This document shows positions 39,601-48,899 of a DNA stretch of 64,000 bases, in pieces. The notes under the pieces are model-generated. The model had not been told where the DNA came from. It searched no databases and was given only the letters and a program-made list of their open reading frames with translations. The number at the start of each line of letters is the position of its first letter. Within the stretch, counting starts at the first letter, position 1. Origin of the DNA: Puniceibacterium sp. IMCC21224 (GTDB lineage Bacteria; Pseudomonadota; Alphaproteobacteria; Rhodobacterales; Rhodobacteraceae); contig NZ_LDPY01000001.1 of assembly GCF_001038505.1 (NCBI RefSeq), positions 3,100,001 through 3,164,000 on the forward strand, given 5' to 3'. The position numbers were made by a program, and so were the translations under genes.

Positions 39601-40461
39601 ATGCTGTATACAATCGACAAACGCGCCCGATCAGACCTGTTTCGCATCAGGCTCGGACAGGCGATGCAGCGCGCAGGCATGTCTCAAAGCGCTTTGGCCC
39701 GGCAGATCGGCGTCGATCGCTCGACGGTGTCGCAATTGCTATCCGGTGCGGACGCGCGATTGCCCAATGCACATGTGGCCGGAAATTGCGCATCGGCGCT
39801 TGGCGTTTCGGCCGACTGGCTGTTGGGTTTGTCAGACCGGCCGGAAAACGCTGCCGACCTGCTGGCCAGCGCGATGTCGGTGACCGAAGCGCCGCGCGCG
39901 CTGGTCGATGAACAGATCTTTGCCTGGCACCAAGAAGCGGCAGGCTACAAAATCCGCCATGTGCCCGCGTCGCTGCCCGATATGCTCAAAACGCGGGCGA
40001 CGCTGGAATGGGAATATGCGCCCCACCTTGGCCGCACGACCGAGCAGGCCATCAACGCGTCAGCCGACAGGCTAGGCTGGATGCGCAACGCGCGGTCTGA
40101 TTACGAAATCGCGCTGCCGCGTCACGAATTGCACAGCTTTGCCACTGGCACAGGCTATTACGACGGATTGCCCGCCGACACACGGCGCGATCAGATCGAC
40201 CACCTGATCGAGCTTTGCGAAACGCTCTATCCCCGCCTGCGCGTCTATCTGTTTGACGCGCGGCGGGTCTATTCCGCGCCGATCACCCTGTTTGGGCCGC
40301 TGCTGGCCGTGCTTTATGTCGGGCGCAGCTATCTGGCGTTTCGCGACACCGAACGCATCATCGCTTTTACCAGCCATTTCGACCATCTGGTGCGCGAGGC
40401 CGACGTGACCAGCCGCGCCCTGCCCGACCATCTGCGCGTCCTGCGCGACCAGATTGCCTGA
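39601..40461 (+). CDS. XRE-type transcriptional regulator with a C-terminal effector-like domain
   Basis: 286 residues. The N-terminal helix-turn-helix is clear: FRIRLGQAMQRAGMSQSALA, then RQIGVDRSTVSQLLSGADAR, followed by SALGVSADWLLGLSD as in Cro/C1 proteins. The C-terminal 190 residues (AWHQEAAGYKIRHVPASLPD to SHFDHLVREADVTSRALPDH) have no named motif that I can see; they could form a ligand-sensing domain. An acidic/aromatic middle (EWEYAPHLGRTTEQAINASA) is notable. It is divergent from the desaturase gene, 107 bp away, and might control it. Confidence 0.8.
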   Translation: MLYTIDKRARSDLFRIRLGQAMQRAGMSQSALARQIGVDRSTVSQLLSGADARLPNAHVAGNCASALGVSADWLLGLSDRPENAADLLASAMSVTEAPRALVDEQIFAWHQEAAGYKIRHVPASLPDMLKTRATLEWEYAPHLGRTTEQAINASADRLGWMRNARSDYEIALPRHELHSFATGTGYYDGLPADTRRDQIDHLIELCETLYPRLRVYLFDARRVYSAPITLFGPLLAVLYVGRSYLAFRDTERIIAFTSHFDHLVREADVTSRALPDHLRVLRDQIA

Positions 40462-40487
40462 AAGCGCAGGCCCGGCGCCCAGCGCCT

Positions 40488-41531
40488 TTAGTATGGCATC
40501 GGATGCGCCTTGTGCGCCGTATCGAGCGCAGTCAGTAATTCCGGTGTCAGGTCGACATCAACAGCCCCCAGCGCATGTTCCAGATGCGCCAACCGCGTTG
40601 CGCCAAAGATCGACGATGCCACAAACGGCCGCCGCGCCGACCAGGCAACTGCCATATGCACCGGATCGACCTCAAAATCGCGTGCAACCCGAAGATAGGC
40701 GTCCACAGCATCAAAGCAGCGGTCAGATTTTCGCCCGCCAAGATTGCCATTCAACGACATCCGCGATCCGTCGGGCACCGCGCCAGCCTGATATTTTCCG
40801 GTCAGTAAGCCCGCAGCCAGCGGCGAATACGGCAACAGACCGACCTCTTCGTTGATCAACGTCTCGGCCAGATCTGTGTCGGCCAGACGGCACATCAGCG
40901 AATATTCGTTCTGCACCGAAACCACCCGTGGGCCGCCGGTCTCTTCGGCCAAACGCAGCCACATCGCGGTACCCCACGCGCTTTCGTTCGACAGACCAAA
41001 ATGGCGGATCGTGCCGCGCTCGACCTCGCACTGCAATGCGCCCAGCGCGTCGTGCATATGCTGGACAGTGTCCGTACGGTTCTGGCCGCTGGGGTCAAAA
41101 TCCCAGTTCTGCCGAAACATATACGAGCCCCGATTGGGCCAATGGAACTGGTAAAGGTCAATAACGTCCGTCTGCAACCGCTTCAGCGACCCTTCGAGCG
41201 TGGGGCGGATCGTTTCTGACGAAATTGGCGCACCGTCGCGAACAAATTTTTGTCCGGCGCCAGAGTGTTTGGTTGCCAGAATGTAGTCGTTACGGCGTCC
41301 GGTGCGGGCGAACCAGCGACCCAGAATCGCTTCGGTCAGGCCCACTGTCTCTTTGGCAATCGGGTTGACGGGATACATCTCGGCTGCGTCGACAAAGTTG
41401 ATGCCTGCATCCAGCGCCAGGTCCAATTGGGCATGAGCCTCGTCCTCGGGTGTCTGATTGCCAAAGGTCATCGTGCCAAGGCACAGTTCCGACACCATCA
41501 GGCCGCTGCGGCCAAGCGGGTTCATCTTCAT
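40488..41531 (-). CDS. Aldo/keto reductase (Tas-like)
   Basis: 347 residues. The TIM barrel has the AKR catalytic set: Asp and Tyr in NFVDAAEMYP, Lys in LATKHSGAG and His in YQFHWPNRG. NADP-binding features include SNESAWG, VQNEYSLMCR, YSPLAAGLLTGKY and SSIFGATRLAHLEHALGAVD near the end. The length and the EMYPVN motif place it near E. coli Tas. It reduces an aldehyde or ketone with NADPH; substrate unknown. It ends 27 bp from the converging regulator gene and begins 44 bp from the stop of modC on the same strand. Confidence 0.9.
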   Translation of the reverse strand: MKMNPLGRSGLMVSELCLGTMTFGNQTPEDEAHAQLDLALDAGINFVDAAEMYPVNPIAKETVGLTEAILGRWFARTGRRNDYILATKHSGAGQKFVRDGAPISSETIRPTLEGSLKRLQTDVIDLYQFHWPNRGSYMFRQNWDFDPSGQNRTDTVQHMHDALGALQCEVERGTIRHFGLSNESAWGTAMWLRLAEETGGPRVVSVQNEYSLMCRLADTDLAETLINEEVGLLPYSPLAAGLLTGKYQAGAVPDGSRMSLNGNLGGRKSDRCFDAVDAYLRVARDFEVDPVHMAVAWSARRPFVASSIFGATRLAHLEHALGAVDVDLTPELLTALDTAHKAHPMPY

Positions 41532-41574
41532 TACATAGCTCCCTGGATTTCCGCCGGGACCTTAGCCTGCAAAC

Positions 41575-42669
41575 TCAGCTCTGCAAGCCCAGACCGATGT
41601 CAGTCTGCGCAACTGCCACAGATTTGAGCACGGCAAAACAGGGTCGGCCCGGATTCAACTCCAGTGCATCCGCACTGCGCCGGGTCACACGCGCCAGCAG
41701 GCGATCATCTCCGGCCTGAAGCTGCACGATGACCCCTGGCCCATCGCCGCGCCGCAGGGCCACGACCTGCACCGGCAGGATATTGAGCGCTGAGATCCCG
41801 CGCGGACGCTCCACAGCCAACATCACATCCTGCGCCAGAATGCGCACACGCAGTTCGGTGCCAACCGCGGTGTCGATTTCGGGCAGGCAAAGCACCCCGC
41901 CCGAGACCTGCAATTCCGTCACGCCGTCGTCGGCATGGCGCAGCACCCGCGCCTGTAACACGGCACCGGCATCGCGCACCCCCATGATGCGCACCATCGC
42001 CGGGTCCGACAACAGCGCCTCGGCCGGGCCGGTCTGCGCCACCTGTCCATCGTCCAGAACGACAACATGGGTGGCCAGTCGCGCCACCTCGGCCATATTG
42101 TGGCTGACATAGAGGATCGGCACTCCGGCCCCGCGTCGCAACCGTTCCAGAAATGGCAGAATCTCGGCCTTGCGGGCACCGTCCAGGGCCGCCAGCGGTT
42201 CGTCCATCAACAGCATCGCCGGGTCCGACAACAGCGCCCGCCCGATGGCAACCCGCTGCCCCTCGCCGCCCGACAGCGCGCCGGGGCTGCGATCCAGCAA
42301 CGCACCCAACCCAAGAAGGTCGACCACCCGGTCCAGCCCCGTGTCGCTGTGCCGCCCGGTAACACGTCGGGCATAGAGCAGGTTCTGCCGCACGGTCAGA
42401 TGCGGGAACAGCCGTCCCTCTTGAAATACATAGCCCAGACTGCGGCGGTGGACCGGCACGTTAATTCGGGCCTTGGAGTCAAACAGCACACGCCCCGCCA
42501 CCTCGATCCGCCCCCCGTCAGGCCGCAAAAGCCCTGCAACCGCGTTAACAACCGAGGTTTTGCCCGATCCTGAGCGACCAAACAGTACCGTGACGCCCTC
42601 GGGTGCCTCAAACGCGACGTTCAGGGCAAAGGCCCCCTGCTGGTGCGCGATATCCACTTTCAGGCTCAT
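41575..42669 (-). CDS. modC: Molybdate ABC transporter ATP-binding protein ModC
   Basis: 364 residues from the ATG at 42669, in an ATGA overlap with the modB stop. Walker A is FGRSGSGKTSVVNAVAGLL, the ABC signature LSGGEGQRVAIGRALL, Walker B LLMDEPLAALDG, and the H-loop VSHNMAEV. The C-terminal 130 residues are a Mop-type domain (ELRVRILAQDVMLAVERPRG, ISALNILPVQVVALRRGDGP) that binds molybdate and tunes transport. It powers uptake through ModB. The name is secure from the domain set and the modABC order. Confidence 0.93.
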   Translation of the reverse strand: MSLKVDIAHQQGAFALNVAFEAPEGVTVLFGRSGSGKTSVVNAVAGLLRPDGGRIEVAGRVLFDSKARINVPVHRRSLGYVFQEGRLFPHLTVRQNLLYARRVTGRHSDTGLDRVVDLLGLGALLDRSPGALSGGEGQRVAIGRALLSDPAMLLMDEPLAALDGARKAEILPFLERLRRGAGVPILYVSHNMAEVARLATHVVVLDDGQVAQTGPAEALLSDPAMVRIMGVRDAGAVLQARVLRHADDGVTELQVSGGVLCLPEIDTAVGTELRVRILAQDVMLAVERPRGISALNILPVQVVALRRGDGPGVIVQLQAGDDRLLARVTRRSADALELNPGRPCFAVLKSVAVAQTDIGLGLQS

Positions 42670-43361
42670 CGTCCTGCGATCCTCTGCGCGACCCGCCGCG
42701 CCAGCCATTCCGACAGCAGCAGCGCCGCCATGGCAAGAGCGACAGACACCATCACCAAACGTAGCGCCGCATCTTCGCCACCCGGCACCTGCAGAAAGGC
42801 GTAGATCGCCGATGGCACCGTCTGCGTTTGACCGGGAATGTTGGACACAAAGGTGATCGTCGCGCCAAATTCGCCCAGCGCCTTGGCAAAGGCCAGCACC
42901 GCCCCCGCGATCACGCCGGGCAGAATCAGTGGCAGCGTGACGGTCGCAAAGACCCGCAGACGCGACGCACCCAAAGTCGCCGCCGCCTGTTCAAGCTTGG
43001 GATCGACCGCCTCGATCGCCAGCCGCATGGCGCGCACCATTAACGGAAACGCCATGATCGCCGCCGCCAGCGCAGCGCCCGTCCAGCGAAAGGCCAGCAC
43101 GATGCCAAACACATGTTCCAGCACACCACCCACCGGGCCGCGTCGTCCGAATGTCAGCAACAGCAAATAGCCGGTGACCACCGGCGGCAGGATCAGCGGC
43201 AAATGCACCAACCCGTTCAGGATCTGGCGCCCCGGAAACCGCCCCCGCGCCAGCGCCAGCGCCACCCCAAGGCCAAACGGCAGTGACACAAGCGTCGCCC
43301 AGAACGCCACCTTCAGCGACAGTGCCACCGCCTGCCATTCCTGTGGACCCAGAAATTCCAT
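42666..43361 (-). CDS. modB: Molybdate ABC transporter permease ModB
   Basis: 231 residues, five transmembrane helices (FWATLVSLPFGLGVALALAR, LVHLPLILPPVVTGYLLLLT, TGAALAAAIMAFPLMVRAMR, LPLILPGVIAGAVLAFAKAL, RLVMVSVALAMAALLLSEWL). The cytoplasmic loop that contacts ModC is AATLGASRLRVFATVTLPL. It forms the channel for molybdate. modA lies 15 bp upstream and modC overlaps downstream. Confidence 0.93.
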   Translation of the reverse strand: MEFLGPQEWQAVALSLKVAFWATLVSLPFGLGVALALARGRFPGRQILNGLVHLPLILPPVVTGYLLLLTFGRRGPVGGVLEHVFGIVLAFRWTGAALAAAIMAFPLMVRAMRLAIEAVDPKLEQAAATLGASRLRVFATVTLPLILPGVIAGAVLAFAKALGEFGATITFVSNIPGQTQTVPSAIYAFLQVPGGEDAALRLVMVSVALAMAALLLSEWLARRVAQRIAGR

Positions 43362-43376
43362 GCCGCCCGCTCTATC

Positions 43377-44141
43377 CTACTCGGGCGGCAGGACAAAGCC
43401 ATGATCGCGCAAGATCGCCCGCGCTCCGGTCCCCGCAAGCCAGTCGAGGAATTCTGCGGCAACATCGCCCTCTGACGCTTCGGCAGTGACCGCAGCAGAA
43501 TAAAGGATCGGCGCATGGCTCTCGGCTGGAAAAGTGCCCACCACATGCACGCGGGTCTCGGCGACCGCATCGGTGGCATAGACGATACCCAGCGGCGTCT
43601 CGCCCAGTGCCACCAGCGCCAGCGCGGCGCGCACGTTGTCGGCCTGCGCGACGCGGGGTTCCAGCGCCTCCCATTGACCCAGCCATTGCAACGCGGCCTT
43701 GCCATAGATGCCCGCAGGCACCGCATTGACCAGCGCCATAGCCAGACGGTCGCTGGTCGCCAACTCTGCCGTGATATCATAGTCCGGTGCGATCTCCACC
43801 GGGGGTATTTCGCCTTCGCCCGCCCCAATCAGCACCAGCGCGTTGCCCATCAGCACCCGCCGCGTCGCCGCGTCGATTCCCCCCTGAGCATCCAGCCAGT
43901 CCATCCAGTCCGTGTTGGCCGAAACAAAGACATCTGCCGGCGCCCCAGCTGCGATCTGCCGCGCCAGCGCGGAACTGCCCGCAGGGGTCAGGATCACCTG
44001 ATGCCCGGTCTCTTGCTGCCAGAGCGCAGTGGCCTCACTCAGAGCATCCCCCAAGGACGCAGCGGCAAATACAGTGATCTCGGCTGCCTGCACGGGTTCG
44101 ACCATCAACACCATGACCGCGATAGCCCCGGATATTCGCAT
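43377..44141 (-). CDS. modA: Molybdate-binding periplasmic protein ModA
   Basis: 254 residues from the ATG at 44141, which follows AAAGGAATA; seven extra codons upstream are not needed. A signal peptide (ISGAIAVMVLMVEPVQA) is cut before AEITVFAAASLGDALSEATA, the usual ModA opening. ILTPAGSSALARQIAAGAPA holds the Ser residues that grip the oxyanion. ADVFVSANTDWMDWLD and VPAGIYGKAALQWLGQWEAL follow as in the family. It captures molybdate (or tungstate) for ModBC. It is the first gene of the operon; no ModE site was recognised in the 257 bp upstream. Confidence 0.93.
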   Translation of the reverse strand: MRISGAIAVMVLMVEPVQAAEITVFAAASLGDALSEATALWQQETGHQVILTPAGSSALARQIAAGAPADVFVSANTDWMDWLDAQGGIDAATRRVLMGNALVLIGAGEGEIPPVEIAPDYDITAELATSDRLAMALVNAVPAGIYGKAALQWLGQWEALEPRVAQADNVRAALALVALGETPLGIVYATDAVAETRVHVVGTFPAESHAPILYSAAVTAEASEGDVAAEFLDWLAGTGARAILRDHGFVLPPE

Positions 44142-44398
44142 CGTAGTATTCCTTTCATCCACCTGATCATGGTCAGGCCAGCATCACCGCCAACGATGTC
44201 CGGCTTTGACGCCCGCGACAAGGGGCGCAGAGTCGCATCACTGCGTCCTGCGCAGAGTCCGCTCCGCCCCCCACAAAGCTATGGATTTACCATTGCCGGA
44301 TTGAACGCGATGCGACTTGATCCGGTGCGCGGCAATGCGACGCTTGACCCCGACGGCTTGGGTGGCCAAAACACCCCGACACGTGAACAGGAGGCATC

Positions 44399-46198
44399 AT
44401 GGCCCGAGAGACCGCACCGGCCACGAGCCAGGAAGAGCGCGCCAAGTCGAAACGGCTGGGAACTCTGGCACAGCTCTGGCCCTTTCTTGCACCCTATCGC
44501 AGCATGTTGGTGGCGGCACTGGTGGCACTGTCCCTGACGGCCTGTGTGTCGCTCATCCTGCCACTGGCCGTGCGCCGCGTGGTCGACAATTTCGAAATCG
44601 GCAGCGGCGCGTTGCTGAACCAGTACTTCGGCGCGGCGCTGGGGATTGCCGCATTGCTGGCGGTGGGTACGGCGCTGCGCTACGCGCTGGTGACACGGCT
44701 GGGCGAACGAGTTGTGGCGGATATTCGCAAGGCAGTGTTTGACCGGGTGATCGGCTTGTCTCCGGTGTTCTACGAAAAACTGATGACCGGCGAGGTGCTA
44801 AGCCGGATCACCACTGACACCACCCTGATCCTCAGCGTAATTGGCTCGTCGATCTCGATCGCGCTGCGCAATGTGCTGATCTTTGCCGGCGGGCTTGTGC
44901 TGATGCTGTTCACATCGTGGAAGCTGACGCTGATGGTTCTGCTGATCGTGCCGGCCGTGGTCGTGCCGATCCTGACGTTGGGACGCAAACTGCGGGTGCT
45001 GAGCCGGGAAAATCAGGACTGGATCGCGGCCTCGTCCGGCAATGCGTCCGAGGCGCTGAGTTCGGTGCAGACCGTGCAGGCATTTACCCACGAGGCACTG
45101 AACCGGGCGGCTTTTGCCGAGGTGACCGAAAAGAGCTATGACGCGGCGCGGCGGCGTATCTGGACCCGGGCGCTGATGACGGCCATCGTGATCTTCCTGG
45201 TGTTCACCGGGGTTGTCGGGGTGCTTTGGATCGGGGCGTGGGACGTGCGCGCGGGTGACATGACACCCGGTGCGCTGGTGCAGTTCGTGATCTATGCGGT
45301 GATGGTTGCGGGATCGGTTGCGGCGCTGTCCGAGGTATTCGGCGAATTGCAGCGCGCGGCAGGGGCCACCGAACGGCTGGTCGAACTGTTGCAAACCGAA
45401 GATGCGGTGCAGGACCCGGAGATACCTGAGGTGCTGAGCGCCCCGGTACAAGGCGAGATCGTGTTCGACCACGTGCGGTTCTCTTATCCGTCGCGGCCCG
45501 GTGTGTCGGCGCTGGATGATGTGTGCCTGACGGTGAAACCTGGTGAGACGGTGGCGCTGGTCGGCCCCTCGGGCGCGGGCAAAACCACCATCATCCAACT
45601 GGTACAGCGGTTCTATGATCCCGACAGCGGGGCGGTGCGCATGGATGGCGTGGCGCTGCGCGATATGGAGCGGTCAGAGTTCCGGCGCCACATCGCGCTG
45701 GTGCCACAGGATCCGGTGATCTTTGCCGCCTCGGCGCGCGAGAACATCCGCTTTGGCCGCCCAGAGGCGAGCGATGCCGAGATCGAGGCCGCCGCAAAAG
45801 CCGCTGCCGCACATGATTTCATTGCCGCACTGCCCGAAGGCTATGACAGCTATCTGGGCGAGCGTGGCGTGATGCTGTCGGGTGGCCAGAAACAGCGTAT
45901 CGCCATCGCCCGTGCAATCCTGCGCGACGCGCCGGTGCTGCTGCTGGACGAGGCGACCAGCGCACTTGATGCCGAGAGCGAGCGCGCGGTGCAACAAGCG
46001 GTGGATCGTCTGGCCGAGACCCGCACAACAATCATCGTGGCGCACCGTCTGGCCACGGTGAAAAAGGCCGACCGGATTATTGTCATGGATCAGGGGCGCA
46101 TCGTTGCGCAGGGCGCGCATGATGCGCTGGTGGCCGAAGACGGGCTATATGCCCGGCTGGCGCGATTGCAGTTTACCGATGGAATGGCGGCAGAGTAG
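44399..46198 (+). CDS. ABC exporter, fused membrane and ATPase domains (MsbA-like)
   Basis: 599 residues. Six transmembrane helices occupy residues about 30-320 (MLVAALVALSLTACVSLILP, YFGAALGIAALLAVGTALRY, LMVLLIVPAVVVPILTLGRK, ALMTAIVIFLVFTGVVGVLW). The ATPase has Walker A GPSGAGKTTI, Q-loop VPQDPVIF, signature MLSGGQKQRIAIARAIL, Walker B VLLLDEATSALDAES and H-loop IVAHRLATV. It works as a homodimer exporting a lipid or hydrophobic compound. It is preceded by 257 bp with no gene and is followed after 70 bp by a small BON-LysM gene. Confidence 0.92.
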   Translation: MARETAPATSQEERAKSKRLGTLAQLWPFLAPYRSMLVAALVALSLTACVSLILPLAVRRVVDNFEIGSGALLNQYFGAALGIAALLAVGTALRYALVTRLGERVVADIRKAVFDRVIGLSPVFYEKLMTGEVLSRITTDTTLILSVIGSSISIALRNVLIFAGGLVLMLFTSWKLTLMVLLIVPAVVVPILTLGRKLRVLSRENQDWIAASSGNASEALSSVQTVQAFTHEALNRAAFAEVTEKSYDAARRRIWTRALMTAIVIFLVFTGVVGVLWIGAWDVRAGDMTPGALVQFVIYAVMVAGSVAALSEVFGELQRAAGATERLVELLQTEDAVQDPEIPEVLSAPVQGEIVFDHVRFSYPSRPGVSALDDVCLTVKPGETVALVGPSGAGKTTIIQLVQRFYDPDSGAVRMDGVALRDMERSEFRRHIALVPQDPVIFAASARENIRFGRPEASDAEIEAAAKAAAAHDFIAALPEGYDSYLGERGVMLSGGQKQRIAIARAILRDAPVLLLDEATSALDAESERAVQQAVDRLAETRTTIIVAHRLATVKKADRIIVMDQGRIVAQGAHDALVAEDGLYARLARLQFTDGMAAE

Positions 46199-46268
46199 GG
46201 TTTTTCCCCTTGCCAGTGACTTCGGTAAAGCCGACCTTGAAGCCAATGCAATCAAGAGGGAGGCCGCA

Positions 46269-46697
46269 ATGGGTCTGTTCAATTTCTGGAAGAAATCCGG
46301 CAAATCACTGGTCGGTGGTGGCGATGCAGCCCCCAGCGCGGATGCGCTGAAAAAAGAAGTCGCTGATCTGGGGCTCGATACCAAAGGCGCCGAGATCACG
46401 GTTGAAGGCGACAAGGTCAAGGTTTCGGGCGGCACCCTGTCGGCAGAAGAGCGCGAAAAGGTGATCCTGGCGGTCGGCAACGTCGAAGGCGTGGCCGAAG
46501 TTGAAGATGACGCAGCCGACACAGCCGTGTTCCACACCGTGGAAAAGGGCGACACGTTGTCGGCCGTTGCCAAGAAAACGCTAGGCAATGCCAACCGGTA
46601 TCACGAGATTTTTGAGGCCAACCGGCCGATGCTGACCAGCCCGGACAAGATCTATCCCGGTCAGGTCTTGCGGATCCCACAGGACGCCAGCGCCTGA
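46269..46697 (+). CDS. BON and LysM domain protein (Kbp/YgaU-like)
   Basis: 142 residues from the ATG at 46269, preceded by AGAGGGAGG; longer in-frame starts run back into the ABC exporter. The N-terminal BON domain (ALKKEVADLGLDTKGAEITV, SAEEREKVILAVGNVEGVAE) is joined by an acidic linker to a LysM domain (FHTVEKGDTLSAVAKKTLGN, then YHEIFEANRPMLTSPDKIYP, then GQVLRIPQ). E. coli Kbp with the same layout binds potassium. No signal peptide, so it is probably cytoplasmic as in Kbp. Role here is inferred from the domain pair. Confidence 0.87.
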   Translation: MGLFNFWKKSGKSLVGGGDAAPSADALKKEVADLGLDTKGAEITVEGDKVKVSGGTLSAEEREKVILAVGNVEGVAEVEDDAADTAVFHTVEKGDTLSAVAKKTLGNANRYHEIFEANRPMLTSPDKIYPGQVLRIPQDASA

Positions 46698-46963
46698 AGT
46701 TACGGCGAACGGGCGGGTTCACCCAGCCCCATCCATTACCCGCCGGAGCGCGCCTGCCGCAGCTTCGGCGACATAATCACCCATGACCACAGCCGATCAT
46801 GAACGGAACGCCGATCGTCTTTTGCGACTATTCGCGCGGACGTGGCGTCAGATCGTAGGTGCCGCAACGTCCCTTAGCCTTGCGCGATGCAAAAAACCTT
46901 TCCACACTGACGCCGGGAGGCACGCCCCGGTTACAGGGGCGACCATAAGGGAGGAGACGGAAC

Positions 46964-48844
46964 ATGCGCTTTGCGTCCATGGCCGACAGGAATGCCATCG
47001 AAGATGAAATGCCCTGGGCCGAGCGGGATCTGCCGCCAACGCTCTATGGTCTGCTGAGCCGCACCGCAGCTGCGTATCCGCAGCGGCCCGCAGTCAGTTA
47101 TCAGATCTTTTCCGGCCCCAAGGACAAGGCCGAGACGCTTACATGGGAAACCTTGCGCGGCAAGGTCGCGCAGGCGGCGAACCTGTTCCGGTCGCTGGAC
47201 GTGCAGGAAGATGACGTGGTTGCCTATGTGCTGCCCAATTGCAACGAGACGGTTCTGGCGCTGCTGGGCGGGGCCGTGGCCGGAATCGCCAACCCGATCA
47301 ATCCGCTGCTGGAACCCGAACAGATCGCATCGATCCTGCGCGAAACCGGGGCCAAGGTCGTCGTCACCCTCAAGGCGTTCCCCAAGACCGATGTCGCGCA
47401 AAAGGTGGCCGAAGCCTGCCGTCATGCGCCCGACGTACAAACGGTGCTTGAGGTTGACCTATGTCGTTACCTCACACCGCCGAAATCATGGATCGTGCCG
47501 TTCATCCGCCCCAAGAATCCCGGCAGTGGCCATGCGGTGGTCAAGGATTTTGTCCGCGAATGCGCGCGTCAGCCCAAGGAATTGGCGTTTGAGGATGGCA
47601 AGAGTGACCGCGTCGCGGCCTATTTCCACACCGGCGGAACCACGGGCATGCCCAAGGTGGCGCAGCACACCTATCAGGGCATGATCTACAACGGCTGGCT
47701 GGGGCATAAGTTGCTGTTCGATGAAACCTCGAACATCCTGTGCCCGCTGCCGCTGTTCCATGTTTTTGCCTGTCACGTCATCCTGATGGCGGCGCTGGCG
47801 TCCGGGGCGCATGTGGTTTTTCCGACGCCGCAAGGCTATCGCGGCGAAGGTGTGTTCGACAATTTCTGGAAACTGATCGAACGCTGGGACATCACCTTTC
47901 TCATCACCGTGCCGACCGCGCTGTCGGCGCTGATGCAGCGGCCGGTAGATGCCGACATCTCATCGGTCAAAACAGCGTTCTCCGGCTCTGCGCCCCTGCC
48001 GCTGGAGTTGTTCAAGAGGTTCGAGGCCGCCAGCGGTGTCACCGTGGTCGAAGGCTATGGCCTGACCGAGGCGACTTGTCTGGTTTCGTGCAATCCCGTA
48101 GCGGGGGAAAAGAAGGTCGGATCGATCGGGATCGCGCTACCGTATACCGATGTGCGGATCCTGCGGATGGTGGACGGTACGCCGCGTGATTGCGGCGTGG
48201 ACGAGATCGGGGAAATCTGCATCTCGAATCCCGGTGTCTACGCCGGCCACACCTATACCGAGGCGACCAAGAACGCCGATCTCTATTATTTTGGCACCTA
48301 CCTGCGCACGGGGGATCTGGGGCGCAAGGACTCTGAAAACTATTTGTGGATTACCGGACGGGCCAAGGATCTGATCATTCGTGGTGGTCACAACATCGAC
48401 CCCGCCGAGATCGAAGAGGCGCTGTTGGCGCATCCCGCCGTGGCTTTTGCCGGTGCGATTGGCCAGCCGGATGCTCATTCGGGCGAAGTACCTTGTGGTT
48501 TTGTTGAACTGGTGGCCGGCGAAACCGTCACCGAAGAGGCGCTGCTGGAACATTGCCGCCTGCATGTACACGAACGCGCAGCGCAACCCAAACATATGAC
48601 CATTCTGGATGAATTGCCTAAAACCGCCGTGGGTAAGGTGTTCAAACCCGATCTGCGCAAGAACGCGATCACCCGGGTCTACAACGGCGCGCTGGAAAAG
48701 GGCGGGCTGGACGCGCGGGTGACAGGCGTGGTCGACGACAAAAAGCGCGGTCTGGTGGCGCAGGTCACGCTGAGCTTTGCCACCGAGGAGCAGGTCGGCA
48801 CCGTGCTTGGCGCGTTCACGCGGCCCTGGGACGTCGCGGAATAA
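46964..48844 (+). CDS. Acyl-CoA synthetase (AMP-forming)
   Basis: 626 residues with AAGGGAGGAG as ribosome site. The AMP-binding signature is AAYFHTGGTTGMPKVAQHTY. The A5 motif is VEGYGLTEATCLVS, A7 is YLRTGDLGRKD and A8 is ITGRAKDLIIRGGHNIDPAE. A10 contains the catalytic Lys in LPKTAVGKVFKPDLRK. It activates a carboxylic acid with ATP and joins it to coenzyme A. The acid is not evident: FACHVILMAALASGAH suggests a fatty or aryl acid pocket. It stands before the divergently arranged catabolic block and converges on it. Confidence 0.9.
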   Translation: MRFASMADRNAIEDEMPWAERDLPPTLYGLLSRTAAAYPQRPAVSYQIFSGPKDKAETLTWETLRGKVAQAANLFRSLDVQEDDVVAYVLPNCNETVLALLGGAVAGIANPINPLLEPEQIASILRETGAKVVVTLKAFPKTDVAQKVAEACRHAPDVQTVLEVDLCRYLTPPKSWIVPFIRPKNPGSGHAVVKDFVRECARQPKELAFEDGKSDRVAAYFHTGGTTGMPKVAQHTYQGMIYNGWLGHKLLFDETSNILCPLPLFHVFACHVILMAALASGAHVVFPTPQGYRGEGVFDNFWKLIERWDITFLITVPTALSALMQRPVDADISSVKTAFSGSAPLPLELFKRFEAASGVTVVEGYGLTEATCLVSCNPVAGEKKVGSIGIALPYTDVRILRMVDGTPRDCGVDEIGEICISNPGVYAGHTYTEATKNADLYYFGTYLRTGDLGRKDSENYLWITGRAKDLIIRGGHNIDPAEIEEALLAHPAVAFAGAIGQPDAHSGEVPCGFVELVAGETVTEEALLEHCRLHVHERAAQPKHMTILDELPKTAVGKVFKPDLRKNAITRVYNGALEKGGLDARVTGVVDDKKRGLVAQVTLSFATEEQVGTVLGAFTRPWDVAE

Positions 48845-48858
48845 TCCTGATCCTTGGC

Positions 48859-48899
48859 GACTGAGGTTCTGACAGGTGCGTCCTGTCAGAACCTCAGTC
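48859..48899. terminator. Perfect 18-bp hairpin between convergent genes
   Basis: GACTGAGGTTCTGACAGG (48859-48876) and its exact complement CCTGTCAGAACCTCAGTC (48882-48899) enclose a 5-base loop. It lies between the acyl-CoA synthetase stop and the end of the enolase-superfamily gene, whose stop codon is in the right arm. There is no T-run on either side, so it may be a bidirectional terminator or an mRNA-protecting hairpin. Confidence 0.6.
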
